This document shows positions 23,828 to 32,857 of a stretch of DNA of 64,000 nucleotides, piece by piece. The position numbers and the translations under genes are program-made. The first letter of the stretch is position 1. Each line of letters begins with the position of its first letter. This stretch comes from Sphingomonas sp. LaA6.9. Lineage in GTDB: Bacteria > Pseudomonadota > Alphaproteobacteria > Sphingomonadales > Sphingomonadaceae. The stretch covers positions 1 to 64,000 of the forward strand of contig NZ_JAKVIO010000022.1 in NCBI RefSeq assembly GCF_022601895.1, read 5' to 3'. Under the pieces are notes generated by a model. It searched no databases. It was given only the letters and a program-made list of their open reading frames with translations, and had not been told where the DNA came from.

Positions 23828-23837
23828 ACCGGGATGA

Positions 23838-24887
<1,050 letters not shown>

Positions 24888-24934
24888 TTAAGAGGGCAAC
24901 CGCAGAAAAGCCCGTATATCCGGAAATCTTTGCG

Positions 24935-24953
24935 ATTGCGAATGAATTGCAAT
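24935..24953. promoter_or_regulatory. Fur-like palindrome upstream of mdh
   Basis: Imperfect 19-bp palindrome ATTGCGAAT-G-AATTGCAAT, matching itself at seven of nine arm positions, in the gap between the SDH-like gene and mdh. The pattern resembles alphaproteobacterial iron-regulator (Fur) sites. The distance of about 135 bases to the mdh start is large, so the role is uncertain. Confidence 0.35.
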
Positions 24954-24958
24954 AAAGA

Positions 24959-25777
24959 TCAGGACAAGGCGAATGTCGCGGCCGCGGAAAGCTGCGCGTC
25001 CGTGGGCACAATACCCGTATAGAGCGTAAATTGTTCCACGCCCTGCAGCACGAGCACTTCTCCGCCGGTAATCACGGGCTTGCCGAGAGCGCGGGCCCGG
25101 CGGATCAGCGGCGTCTCGACGGGGATGGCGACGCAGTCGAAAACCAGCCGGGCGCGCGCGATCGCAGCTTCGTCAAAAGCGAGCGTCTCGGCCTCCGCCC
25201 CGCCCGCCATGCCGAGCGGAGTAACATTGACCAGCATCTGCGCGTCAGCGGGCACCTCTGTGCTCCATTCCCAGCCGCAACGCTCCGCAATCGCGGTCCC
25301 GGCCGCCTCGTTGCGCGCCACGATCACGCCGTTGGCGAAGCCCTTGTCCGCCAGCGCCGCGGCAACTGCCTTGCCCATCCCCCCGCTGCCCTTCAGCGCG
25401 AAGCGGATATCGCACGACACGGCATGGCGTTCGACCAGCGCCGCCGCCGCGATATAATCGGTATTGTAGCCCGTGAGCCGCCCGTCGTCGTTGACGATGG
25501 TGTTGACCGAGCCGATCGCCTCGGCCGAATTGTCGAGCGCGTCGAGATGCGCGATCACCGCCTCCTTGAAGGGCATCGAGATCGCGCAACCGCGAATACC
25601 GAGCGCCCGGATGCCCGCGATTGCGGCGGGAAGATCGGTCGTCGTGAACGCCTTGTATACGAAATTGAGCCCCAGCGCCTCATAGAGATGATTCTGGAAG
25701 CGTGTCCCGAAATTGCCCGGCCGCGCGGAAAGCGACATGCACAATCTGGTATCGCGGTTGATCGCAAGCTTGCTCAT
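24959..25777 (-). CDS. Shikimate dehydrogenase-like protein, HI0607 family
   Basis: A 272-residue NAD(P)-binding oxidoreductase of the AroE superfamily. The N-terminal motif is LCMSLSARPGNFGTRF, as in Haemophilus HI0607, instead of the HSxSP shikimate-binding motif of true AroE. The catalytic lysine (SMPFKEAV), GSVNTIV and GYNTDY are kept, and the nucleotide loop is KGSGGMGKAV. Members of this branch act poorly on shikimate in vitro, so the physiological substrate is open. ATG at 25777 was chosen; the frame runs on into zapE without a better start. It lies 8 bases after the zapE stop, inside the respiratory gene block. Confidence 0.8.
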   Translation of the reverse strand: MSKLAINRDTRLCMSLSARPGNFGTRFQNHLYEALGLNFVYKAFTTTDLPAAIAGIRALGIRGCAISMPFKEAVIAHLDALDNSAEAIGSVNTIVNDDGRLTGYNTDYIAAAALVERHAVSCDIRFALKGSGGMGKAVAAALADKGFANGVIVARNEAAGTAIAERCGWEWSTEVPADAQMLVNVTPLGMAGGAEAETLAFDEAAIARARLVFDCVAIPVETPLIRRARALGKPVITGGEVLVLQGVEQFTLYTGIVPTDAQLSAAATFALS

Positions 25778-25785
25778 CGCCCCTC

Positions 25786-26928
25786 TCAGGATGCGCGGAT
25801 GATATTGAGCGCCGATGCACTTTCCCCGTGCCCGAGCGCGAGATATTCGTCGGACTGCATCTCCATCAGCCGGCTGACGGTGCGCTCGAACTCGAACCTG
25901 CCATCGCCTTCCGGATACAGCGCGTCGGGCTCGGCCGCAGCGCTCGCGATGAGCTTGACCTTGTATTCGTAGAGCGCGTCGATCAGCGTGACGAAGCGCG
26001 CTGCCTCGTTGCGGTTCTCCGGGCCAAGCCGCGGGATGGCGACGACGAATACCGTGTGGAAGCGCCGCGCGATCGCCAGATAGTCGGCCGCGCCGCGCGC
26101 CTCCGCGCAAAGCCGCTTGAAGGAGAAGACGGCAACGCCCTTCAAGCTCTTGGGGACATGCATCGTGCGGCCGCCGGGCACCGCAATGTCCTCGCTCGGC
26201 ACATGCGCGGCGTCCTCGGGCGGATAGTCGGTCAGCCGGAAGAAGGCGCTTCTGAGCGCGACCGTCGCCACGGGATCTGCGGGGACGTACCAGGTATCGC
26301 AGCCGCCGAGCCGCTCGAGCCGGTAATCGACCGGGCCGTTCAGCGTCAGCACGTCGAGCCGCTGCTCGATCAGGTCGATAAAGGGCAGGAAATGCTCGCG
26401 GTTGAGCCCGTCCTTGTAGAGATCCGCGGGCGGCCGGTTGGAGGTGGTGACCACCGTCACGCCATGTTCAAGCAACGCAGTGAACAGCCGCGACAGGATC
26501 ATCGCGTCCGCACTGTTGTTGACCACCATTTCGTCGAATGCGAGCAGCCGCGCATCGCCCGCAATCGCCTCGGCCACGGGCGGGATAGGATCCCCCGCCT
26601 CCTTCTGCCGCTCGACGCGCAGCCGATCGTGCACTTCCATCATGAACTCGTGGAAATGGACGCGGCGCTTGCGCTTGATGTCGAGGCACGAAAAGAACAG
26701 GTCCATCAGCATGGACTTGCCGCGCCCCACGCCGCCCCAAATATAGAGCCCCTTGGGCACTTCGGGCCTGGCGCGGGCAAGCCGCCACAGGATCGACCCC
26801 TTGCGCGGCGCGGCTTGCAGATCCTGTTGAAGCCGGTTGAGCCTTTCTGCGACCGCGCGCTGCTCGACGTCCTCGCGAAGTTCGCCCGCGCGCAGGAGCG
26901 CTTCATATTTCTGAAGGACCGTGATCAT
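25786..26928 (-). CDS. zapE: Cell division protein ZapE (AFG1-type ATPase)
   Basis: A 380-residue P-loop ATPase of the AFG1 family. Walker A is GGVGRGKSM within LYIWGGVGRGKSMLMDLFF, followed by the family motif RVHFHEFMMEVH, a Walker B LLAFDEMVVNN and a sensor TTSNRPP. In E. coli ZapE affects the Z ring; in mitochondria AFG1 helps in turnover or assembly of respiratory proteins, which fits its place between sdhB and mdh. Its ATG overlaps the thioesterase stop by four bases (ATGA). Confidence 0.93.
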   Translation of the reverse strand: MITVLQKYEALLRAGELREDVEQRAVAERLNRLQQDLQAAPRKGSILWRLARARPEVPKGLYIWGGVGRGKSMLMDLFFSCLDIKRKRRVHFHEFMMEVHDRLRVERQKEAGDPIPPVAEAIAGDARLLAFDEMVVNNSADAMILSRLFTALLEHGVTVVTTSNRPPADLYKDGLNREHFLPFIDLIEQRLDVLTLNGPVDYRLERLGGCDTWYVPADPVATVALRSAFFRLTDYPPEDAAHVPSEDIAVPGGRTMHVPKSLKGVAVFSFKRLCAEARGAADYLAIARRFHTVFVVAIPRLGPENRNEAARFVTLIDALYEYKVKLIASAAAEPDALYPEGDGRFEFERTVSRLMEMQSDEYLALGHGESASALNIIRAS

Positions 26929-27386
26929 CGCCGGACCGACTTGCGGAGCGTGCCGGAAAAGCTGGCGATGCGGTCATCGCCCTGCACAACGAGGCCACGC
27001 AGGAAGAGCAGCCGCCCGGTCTCGCGCAAGAGTTCGACGGTCGCGTCGAGGGGTTCGTCGACCCGCCCGGCACCGATGAACTGGGTCGAGAGGTCGAGCG
27101 TCACCGCGCTTGCTGCCTCGATCAGCCCGAACATGCGCGACGCCGCGAAGAGCGCCACGTCGATAAACGCGAGCGTGACACCGCCATGGACATTGTTGGC
27201 CAGATTGGAATGCTGGTGCCGCGGAAACATCCGCACGCGCGCCTGCCCATCGGGTTCCAGTCGCACGACCAGCTTGCCAAGCGTGGCGTTGAAGCGCGTC
27301 GGATCGCTCAGCTGCCAGATCAGCCAGTCCGGATTGTCGGGATCCGGCTGGTGAATGAATGCGGGTGCAGGCTCGTTCGCGCTCAA
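26925..27386 (-). CDS. PaaI-type hotdog thioesterase
   Basis: A 153-residue hotdog-fold protein likely to hydrolyse an acyl-CoA thioester. The family motif is visible as [23 protein letters not shown], with the catalytic Asp in the central helix. The start is inferred to be TTG at 27386, which overlaps the sdhB stop as TTGA; the first in-frame ATG lies well inside the domain. Its stop overlaps zapE by ATGA, so sdhB, this gene and zapE form one coupled transcript. Substrate unknown. Confidence 0.8.
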   Translation of the reverse strand: MSANEPAPAFIHQPDPDNPDWLIWQLSDPTRFNATLGKLVVRLEPDGQARVRMFPRHQHSNLANNVHGGVTLAFIDVALFAASRMFGLIEAASAVTLDLSTQFIGAGRVDEPLDATVELLRETGRLLFLRGLVVQGDDRIASFSGTLRKSVRR

Positions 27387-28168
27387 AGCTGCCGTTCGAC
27401 CACCATCTTCTTCACCTCGGCGATCGCGCGCGCAGGCGACAGCCCCTTGGGGCAGACATTGGAGCAGTTCATGATCGTGTGGCAGCGATAGAGGCGGAAC
27501 GGGTCTTCCAGCTCGTCGAGGCGCTCGCCCGTCATCTCGTCGCGACTGTCGGCGAGCCAGCGATAGGCCTGAAGCAGGATCGCCGGGCCGAGGAACTTGT
27601 CGCTGTTCCACCAATAGCTCGGGCACGAGGTCGAGCAGCAGGCGCACAGAATGCACTCGTAGAGACCGTCGAGCTTGGCGCGGTCATCGGGGCTCTGAAG
27701 TCGTTCCTTTCCCGACGGCGGCGGCGTGACCGTCTGCAGCCAGGGCTTGATCGACGCGTATTGCGCATAGAAATGCGTGAAGTCGGGAACGAGGTCCTTG
27801 ATGACTTCCATATGCGGCAGCGGCGTGATCTGGACGTCCTTGTTGCAATCCTCGATCGCGTGCGTGCAGGCGAGCGTGTTGCGCCCGTCGATGTTCATCG
27901 AGCAGGAGCCGCAGATGCCCTCGCGGCACGAGCGGCGGAAGGTGAGCGAGGGATCCTGCTCATTCTTCATCTTGATGAGCGCGTCGAGCACCATCGGCCC
28001 GCAGGTGTCGAGATCGACCTCGAAGGTGTCGTAGCGCGGATTCTCGCCCGAGTCGGGATCGTAGCGATAGACCTTGAACGATTTGACGTTCGTCGCGCCC
28101 GCCGGGGCCTTGTTTACCTTGCCCTTCGATTTGATCTTGCTGTTCTTGGGCAGCGTGAATTCGGCCAT
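27383..28168 (-). CDS. sdhB: Succinate dehydrogenase iron-sulfur subunit
   Basis: Electron-transfer subunit of complex II. The 261-residue protein has the plant-type ferredoxin cluster [21 protein letters not shown] and two further cluster motifs, [12 protein letters not shown] and CSNVCPKGL. It starts [11 protein letters not shown]. It is separated from sdhCDA (36229-38818) by about 8 kb, although its orientation is the same. A -35-like TTGACT on the minus strand (28214-28209) lies in the 69-base gap upstream, with no clear -10, so it may have its own promoter or depend on read-through from the nucleotidyltransferase gene. Confidence 0.98.
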   Translation of the reverse strand: MAEFTLPKNSKIKSKGKVNKAPAGATNVKSFKVYRYDPDSGENPRYDTFEVDLDTCGPMVLDALIKMKNEQDPSLTFRRSCREGICGSCSMNIDGRNTLACTHAIEDCNKDVQITPLPHMEVIKDLVPDFTHFYAQYASIKPWLQTVTPPPSGKERLQSPDDRAKLDGLYECILCACCSTSCPSYWWNSDKFLGPAILLQAYRWLADSRDEMTGERLDELEDPFRLYRCHTIMNCSNVCPKGLSPARAIAEVKKMVVERQL

Positions 28169-28237
28169 CTCGCTCAGGTCCTTCGCGTCACAATTGCGGA
28201 CAGCCGATAGTCAATCGGGGCACAGGATGAAAGACCC

Positions 28238-29038
28238 TTATGCCTGTCCCAGCCTTTTTGCGAGCAAGCCTTCGGCGATGCGATAGGTGCGCTCGTTGTC
28301 GACGTCGATCGCATGGCTGCCATCGGCGAGCACGACACCATCGAACTTCAGCCCGAAGCGCCGCGAAACCCGCTTCATCGCGCCCTTTAGCGAGATCAGC
28401 TTGTACTTCATCAGCAGGATGTTGAAGAGCCCGAAAGCATTGATCAGCCGCTTCGGATTCTTGGCGAACTGCCCCCCCTCGCGGAAGATTTCGGCGGCCT
28501 TCAGACCCTTCGCCCCGGCGATCCCGTAAAGATTGCAATTGGAATAGCCGTCGTCGCTGAACTCGTAGAAGCGCCGCTGCCCTTCGGGATGCGCGGCGAG
28601 CACCCCGCCCCTTGTCGCGAGCGCAGCGGTCACATCCGCACCCTCGGCAAAGGCGCGGCGCATCTCGTTCACCGCAAAGTGCGTCAGCAGCACATTATCA
28701 GCGGTCGTGATGACGTAAGGCCCGTCGACGCCCCTGGCGGCGATCAGCACGCTGTCCGCAATGCTCTCCGCCGATGGCACGAACTCGATCTTCACGCCCG
28801 AGGACGCATAGCTCTCGACCAGCGGCGTCAGCGCCCCGATCGCGTCGGGCTCGATCGAGATGCGGATCAGCTCCAGTTCGGGCATCGTCGTCAGCGTATC
28901 GAGCACGTGCGCGATCAGCGGCTTGCCGCAGATCGGGACAAGGCATTTGTGGCTGACGCCATGCTCGACGGCGAGCGGGTTTTCCTGCCCCGCGCGCTGT
29001 GCAGCGAGGATCAGGACGGTGAACGCGCCGTAGCTCAA
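28238..29038 (-). CDS. MobA-like nucleotidyltransferase
   Basis: A 266-residue NTP-transferase-fold protein predicted to activate a phosphorylated small molecule with a nucleotide. The N-terminal region VLILAAQRAGQENP and KCLVPICGKPLIAHVL matches the nucleotide-binding loop and lysine motif of this superfamily, and TTADNVLL is the usual metal-binding aspartate region. The specific donor and acceptor are not identifiable. The start is placed at TTG 29038, overlapping the stop of ATP-grasp gene 1 as TTGA; an alternative upstream start at 29086 would overlap that gene by 52 bases. The coupling ties it to the ATP-grasp ligase, not to sdhB downstream. Confidence 0.75.
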   Translation of the reverse strand: MSYGAFTVLILAAQRAGQENPLAVEHGVSHKCLVPICGKPLIAHVLDTLTTMPELELIRISIEPDAIGALTPLVESYASSGVKIEFVPSAESIADSVLIAARGVDGPYVITTADNVLLTHFAVNEMRRAFAEGADVTAALATRGGVLAAHPEGQRRFYEFSDDGYSNCNLYGIAGAKGLKAAEIFREGGQFAKNPKRLINAFGLFNILLMKYKLISLKGAMKRVSRRFGLKFDGVVLADGSHAIDVDNERTYRIAEGLLAKRLGQA

Positions 29039-30057
29039 GCGATCGCGTCCCGATCGATCAGGCCGTGGCGCGCCAGGCTTTCGCACAGGATCGTCTCGAT
29101 CAGCTGCTCCTGCGTCAGCCCCGCGAGCACCGCCGAACGGCCATAGACCTTCTGCGACCAGAGGTTGCAGTTGAGGTTGACCTCGAGCATCTGCACCTCG
29201 CCCTTTTCCTCGTCGAGGCGGAATTCATAGCGGCCATAGTCGAAGGGACGGAACACCTCGACCATCTTGCGCGTCAGCGCGTCGATCTTCGGCGCCCACT
29301 CCTTGTCCTCGAACGCGAACAGCTCATATTTCTGCGTGCGGTCCACGAGATCGCGCTTTTCCCAATAGGTGCGCAGATGCGTGGGATCGGCCTGGCGGAA
29401 CATCATCATCGGCATGACGACGGGCTCGCCGTTCACGGTGATGACGGGCACCTCGACATCGCTGCCATTGAGGAAGGGCTCGACGATCGCGTCATGACCC
29501 TGATCGTGGATTCCCTCGACCGCAGCCTTTACCCCGGCCCAGTCGCCCGCGTCGCCCACGCCCCAGCTCGCCGAGGACGCATTGGGCTTGATCACCATGC
29601 GCTCGGCCATCGGGCAATCGGCCTCGCGCACGGGCGCACCGCGACGATAGATCGCCCAGGGCGCGGTCGGGATGCCGCGCGACTTCGCCTCGAGCTTGGT
29701 GAGGTGCTTGTCGTCGGACAAGCCCCGCAGGATCGGCGATGCACCCAGATAGGGAATGCCCAGCCGCGTGCAGAGCAACGGCAGCATCATCTCCGAATTG
29801 AGGAAGCCGCCGCGGTTGAGCAGCGGAAAGACGAAGTCGACGCCCGGATTCTCGAACAGCGCCTCATATTTGTTGGCGAGAACGAGGTTGATGCCCAGCC
29901 CCTCGAGGATCGTCCGCACCTCATGATGATAAACGGCGTGGTTGCCGTCCTCGGGATGCAGCGTGCCATCGCCCAGCGCGTGCTTGGCGATGAACATGAT
30001 CTTGAGGCGGTCCTTGGCTTCCTGCGGAATGCGGAGCGGCTTGATGGGCTGAGTCAC
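29035..30057 (-). CDS. D-Ala-D-Ala ligase-like ATP-grasp ligase, paralogue 1
   Basis: A 340-residue ATP-grasp enzyme expected to form an amide or ester bond through an acyl phosphate. The N-terminal lobe has HAVYHHEV and LLNRGGFLNSEM, then GASPILRGLSDDKHLTK, the ATP-lysine region MVIKPNASSASWGV, and the C-terminal metal site MLEVNLNCNLWSQKVYGRSA. The usual EVNxxPG ending of D-Ala-D-Ala ligases is replaced by EVNLNCNLW, so it is not a plain Ddl. GTG at 30057 is chosen for the AAGG before it. It is closely similar to the gene at 31703-32728, and the two flank the PLP enzyme gene. Divergent from the PLP gene; coupled to the nucleotidyltransferase. Confidence 0.8.
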   Translation of the reverse strand: MTQPIKPLRIPQEAKDRLKIMFIAKHALGDGTLHPEDGNHAVYHHEVRTILEGLGINLVLANKYEALFENPGVDFVFPLLNRGGFLNSEMMLPLLCTRLGIPYLGASPILRGLSDDKHLTKLEAKSRGIPTAPWAIYRRGAPVREADCPMAERMVIKPNASSASWGVGDAGDWAGVKAAVEGIHDQGHDAIVEPFLNGSDVEVPVITVNGEPVVMPMMMFRQADPTHLRTYWEKRDLVDRTQKYELFAFEDKEWAPKIDALTRKMVEVFRPFDYGRYEFRLDEEKGEVQMLEVNLNCNLWSQKVYGRSAVLAGLTQEQLIETILCESLARHGLIDRDAIA

Positions 30058-30114
30058 GTGAGAACCTTCGCAATATGTCGATCCGGCGCTGGGCTTGCCC
30101 TGTCCGGCGCGGCG

Positions 30115-30144
30115 CATATAGGGAATAAACGATCGAAGCGCCAA
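30115..30144 (-). promoter_or_regulatory. Candidate promoter of ATP-grasp gene 1
   Basis: On the minus strand, TTGGCG (30144-30139) is followed after 18 bases by TATATG (30120-30115), in the 164-base divergent gap before the ATP-grasp and PLP genes. The predicted transcript start would leave a leader of about 50 bases. A match by pattern only. Confidence 0.35.
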
Positions 30145-30221
30145 CGAGCCTTTTTTTCGCCGCAATGGAGGCGTCAAGATGCGCCCAAAATCCGCGTGAC
30201 CCCCAAGGATTGACCGATTTT

Positions 30222-31706
30222 ATGAAACTGACAGCCACCGCGATCGACGCGCAGGCTTTCGCCGACGCCGCCGCTGAACTGCTCACTCAGGGCGGTGACG
30301 CCCGCATCATTCGCGAACCCGCAACGGGCCTCAACCAGTATTTTTCGCAATCGCGTCCATCGAGCGTGATCGCCTATGCTTCGTCGACCGCCAACGACAT
30401 CTCGGCGCCCGCCTTCGATCATGTCTGCCGGCGTATCGCCGAGATCGCACCCGATCTGACGCTTTCGCCCGCAGGCTATACCGAGGCGCTTGAGGGCCTG
30501 CGCGGACGCATTCGCGATTCATACAGTCTCGCCGACGATGTGGAGATCGTTTTCTCGCCCTCGGGCACCGATCTTGAATATGTCGGCCTCGCGCTTGCCA
30601 AGGAAAAGGCGCCGGGCGGCATTCGCAACATCCTGCTCGGCGCGGACGAGGTGGGCAGCGGCTGCATCTATTCGGCGCGCGGCCAGTATTTCGCGAAGCA
30701 GACCGCACGCGACATCGCGGTCGCACCGGGTGAACCGGTCGGCGGGCGAATCCCCGAAAAGATCGAACTGACCAATGTTCCCGTGCGCGACGATCTTGGT
30801 GCGGCGTGGCGCCCCGAGTCGGTGGCCGAGGAAGTCGACCGCCAGGTGATCGAGGCGCGCGGCGCGGATCGACACACCGTCGTCCATGTCGTGCACGGCT
30901 CCAAGACCGGGCTCGTCCTCCCCTCGCTCGAGCATATCGACGCGCTGAAGGCGAAGCATGGCGATGCCGTCAGCTTCATCGTCGATGCCTGCCAGGCGCG
31001 GATCACGACACAGGCGATCCACGATTATCTGGCGCGCGGCTGCACCGTGCTGCTGACGGGTTCCAAGTTCATGGGTGGTCCGCCTTTCAGCGGCTTCGCG
31101 CTCGTCCCGCGCGCCGCGGTCGAAGCAGCGGCGCTGATGCCGATCGCCTTCTGCAAGATCTTCCGCCGCGGCGAATGGCCCGACAACTGGCCCGATGTCG
31201 ACCTGCTCCCGCGCGAGTCCAATCTCGGCCTGCTGCTCCGCCTCGAAGCCTCGGTCTTCGAGCTCGAGCGCTTTCAGGCACTGAGCATCGAACGCGTCGA
31301 ACGCGTCGTGCTCGCCTTCCACGCCGCAGTGCGCAAGGCGATGGTCGAACGCCTCGGCGGCCGGCGCATAGCGCCCTATGCTCCCGGCGAACGCGCCGAA
31401 GGAGACGCGCACCCGATCGAGATGCGTACGCTCTCGACGATCGACATTTCGCGCATGCCCGGCCAGCCCGATTTCGATGACGCCAGGCGCATTCACCGCG
31501 CGCTCGTCGATCACGGCGTCCGGCTCGGCCAGCCCGTCAAATGCGTCCGCCTCCCCGATGGCCGCTGGGGCGGCACGCTGCGCGTCGGCCTCTCGATGCC
31601 GCAGGTGACCGCCTTCGACGCGCTCGACGACGCCGCGCTCGAGGCGCAGTTCGAACGCGACATGACCGCTGTCGCCGAGGCTCTGGAGAAGGTTGTCACC
31701 GCCTAG
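30222..31706 (+). CDS. PLP-dependent enzyme of fold type I, unknown substrate
   Basis: A 494-residue protein with the architecture of aminotransferase class V-like PLP enzymes. FSPSGTDLEYVGLALA is the cofactor phosphate region, Asp255 in FIVDACQARIT should contact the pyridine nitrogen, and Lys282 in LTGSKFMGGPPFSGFAL should form the Schiff base. HVVHGSKTGLVLP is a further conserved-looking segment. Whether it is a transaminase, lyase or decarboxylase cannot be told. The ATG at 30222 has AAGGA 12 bases upstream. It is divergent from ATP-grasp gene 1 and convergent with ATP-grasp gene 2, with which it shares the stop tetranucleotide CTAG (31703-31706). Confidence 0.75.
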   Translation: MKLTATAIDAQAFADAAAELLTQGGDARIIREPATGLNQYFSQSRPSSVIAYASSTANDISAPAFDHVCRRIAEIAPDLTLSPAGYTEALEGLRGRIRDSYSLADDVEIVFSPSGTDLEYVGLALAKEKAPGGIRNILLGADEVGSGCIYSARGQYFAKQTARDIAVAPGEPVGGRIPEKIELTNVPVRDDLGAAWRPESVAEEVDRQVIEARGADRHTVVHVVHGSKTGLVLPSLEHIDALKAKHGDAVSFIVDACQARITTQAIHDYLARGCTVLLTGSKFMGGPPFSGFALVPRAAVEAAALMPIAFCKIFRRGEWPDNWPDVDLLPRESNLGLLLRLEASVFELERFQALSIERVERVVLAFHAAVRKAMVERLGGRRIAPYAPGERAEGDAHPIEMRTLSTIDISRMPGQPDFDDARRIHRALVDHGVRLGQPVKCVRLPDGRWGGTLRVGLSMPQVTAFDALDDAALEAQFERDMTAVAEALEKVVTA

Positions 31707-32728
31707 GCTGCCAGCCGCACACGCTCGGCGCGGATCAGCCCTTGGCGCTCCATGCTGTGCGCGACGATCGTCTCGACCAGCTCGGCATGGCTGACGCCCA
31801 GCGACCGTGCCGAACGGCTGATCGTCTTCTTCGACCAGAGGTTGCACGACAGGTTCACTTCCATGAAGCGAACCTCGTCCGTCGCCGGATCATGGCGAAA
31901 TTCGAAGCGGCCATAGTCGAAAGGCCAGAGTTCGGGCAGCATCGCGCGCACGTACATCTCCAGCCGCGCGACAAGCGCGCGATCACCGATCGGTTCGAGC
32001 GGATCGTCGCCCGTTTCCACCAGATTGCGCTTTTCCTCATAGGAGCGCACGTCGCCCGGGCGGTCCACGGGGTAATAGCCGAATGGCGGAAGCAGCCATG
32101 GCCCGTCGGCGCCGACCACGGGCACCGCGATGTCGATCAGCGGCGCATAGGGCTCGATAATCACATCATGGCCGGACGCAAGGATATCCTCGGCATGCGC
32201 GCGCGCCTCTGGCCAGTCGTCGATGATCTTCACCCCCCAGCTCGCCGAGCTGGCATTGGGCTTCACGACAAGCCGCCTCCAGACGAAATCGGGTTCTGGC
32301 ACCGCTCCCTGCCCCTGTCGCACGATACTCCAGGGCGTCACAGGCACGCCACGCCGCTCTGCGACGATCTTCATCAGATGCTTGTCGTCGGAAAGCCCGC
32401 GCAGGATCGGCGCCGCGCCCAGGAAGGACAGGCCGTGGCGCTGCAGAAGCAGCGGCCCCAGCATCTCGCTGTTCACGAAACCGCCGCGGTTGAGCAGCGT
32501 CACCACGAAATCGGCATCGGGTCGGTCGAACAGGGCTTCATAGGCGTTGGCGGGCGTCACATGCAGCCCGATCTCGTGCAATGTCGTCAGCATTTCATGA
32601 TGATAGACCGCGTGCGTGCCGTCGATCGCATCGGGCGCGCCGCCCGAAAGCGCGTGCTTGGCGAGGAACATGACCTTGAGACGCGCCTTGTCGACCGGCG
32701 CGATCCGAAGCGTATTGGGATGGGGCAT
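31703..32728 (-). CDS. D-Ala-D-Ala ligase-like ATP-grasp ligase, paralogue 2
   Basis: A 341-residue ATP-grasp ligase that aligns along its whole length with the protein of 29035-30057: HAVYHHEM, LLNRGGFVNSEM, APILRGLSDDKHLMK, LVVKPNASSASWGV and FMEVNLSCNLWSKKTISRSA. It differs in the middle, where GSDVEVPVI becomes LIDIAVPVV, which suggests another substrate. ATG at 32728 gives a start equivalent to its paralogue; the open frame continues to 32803 through the promoter region. A promoter-like pair and a 25-bp palindrome lie upstream. As in its paralogue, the Ddl-type C-terminal motif is altered. Confidence 0.8.
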   Translation of the reverse strand: MPHPNTLRIAPVDKARLKVMFLAKHALSGGAPDAIDGTHAVYHHEMLTTLHEIGLHVTPANAYEALFDRPDADFVVTLLNRGGFVNSEMLGPLLLQRHGLSFLGAAPILRGLSDDKHLMKIVAERRGVPVTPWSIVRQGQGAVPEPDFVWRRLVVKPNASSASWGVKIIDDWPEARAHAEDILASGHDVIIEPYAPLIDIAVPVVGADGPWLLPPFGYYPVDRPGDVRSYEEKRNLVETGDDPLEPIGDRALVARLEMYVRAMLPELWPFDYGRFEFRHDPATDEVRFMEVNLSCNLWSKKTISRSARSLGVSHAELVETIVAHSMERQGLIRAERVRLAA

Positions 32729-32755
32729 TGGGACACCTTGGGAGGGAAGTTCTGT

Positions 32756-32780
32756 TTTGTATAGTAATTCAGTAGACAAA
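32756..32780. promoter_or_regulatory. 25-bp imperfect palindrome, candidate operator
   Basis: Imperfect palindrome with arms TTTGT and ACAAA and 9 of 12 complementary positions, AT-rich against a GC-rich background. It overlaps a possible minus-strand promoter (-35 TTGCAT at 32785-32780, 16 bases, -10 TATACA at 32763-32758) in front of ATP-grasp gene 2. It also sits in the divergent gap before the flippase gene at 32858, so one regulator could control both sides. The regulator is not identified. Confidence 0.45.
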
Positions 32781-32857
32781 TGCAACGCCGCATCCGTTGA
32801 CAAGCGGTGCGTCCGCGTCGATCACCGCGCCATGCCGCCCTCCACCGCTCCCACGCG

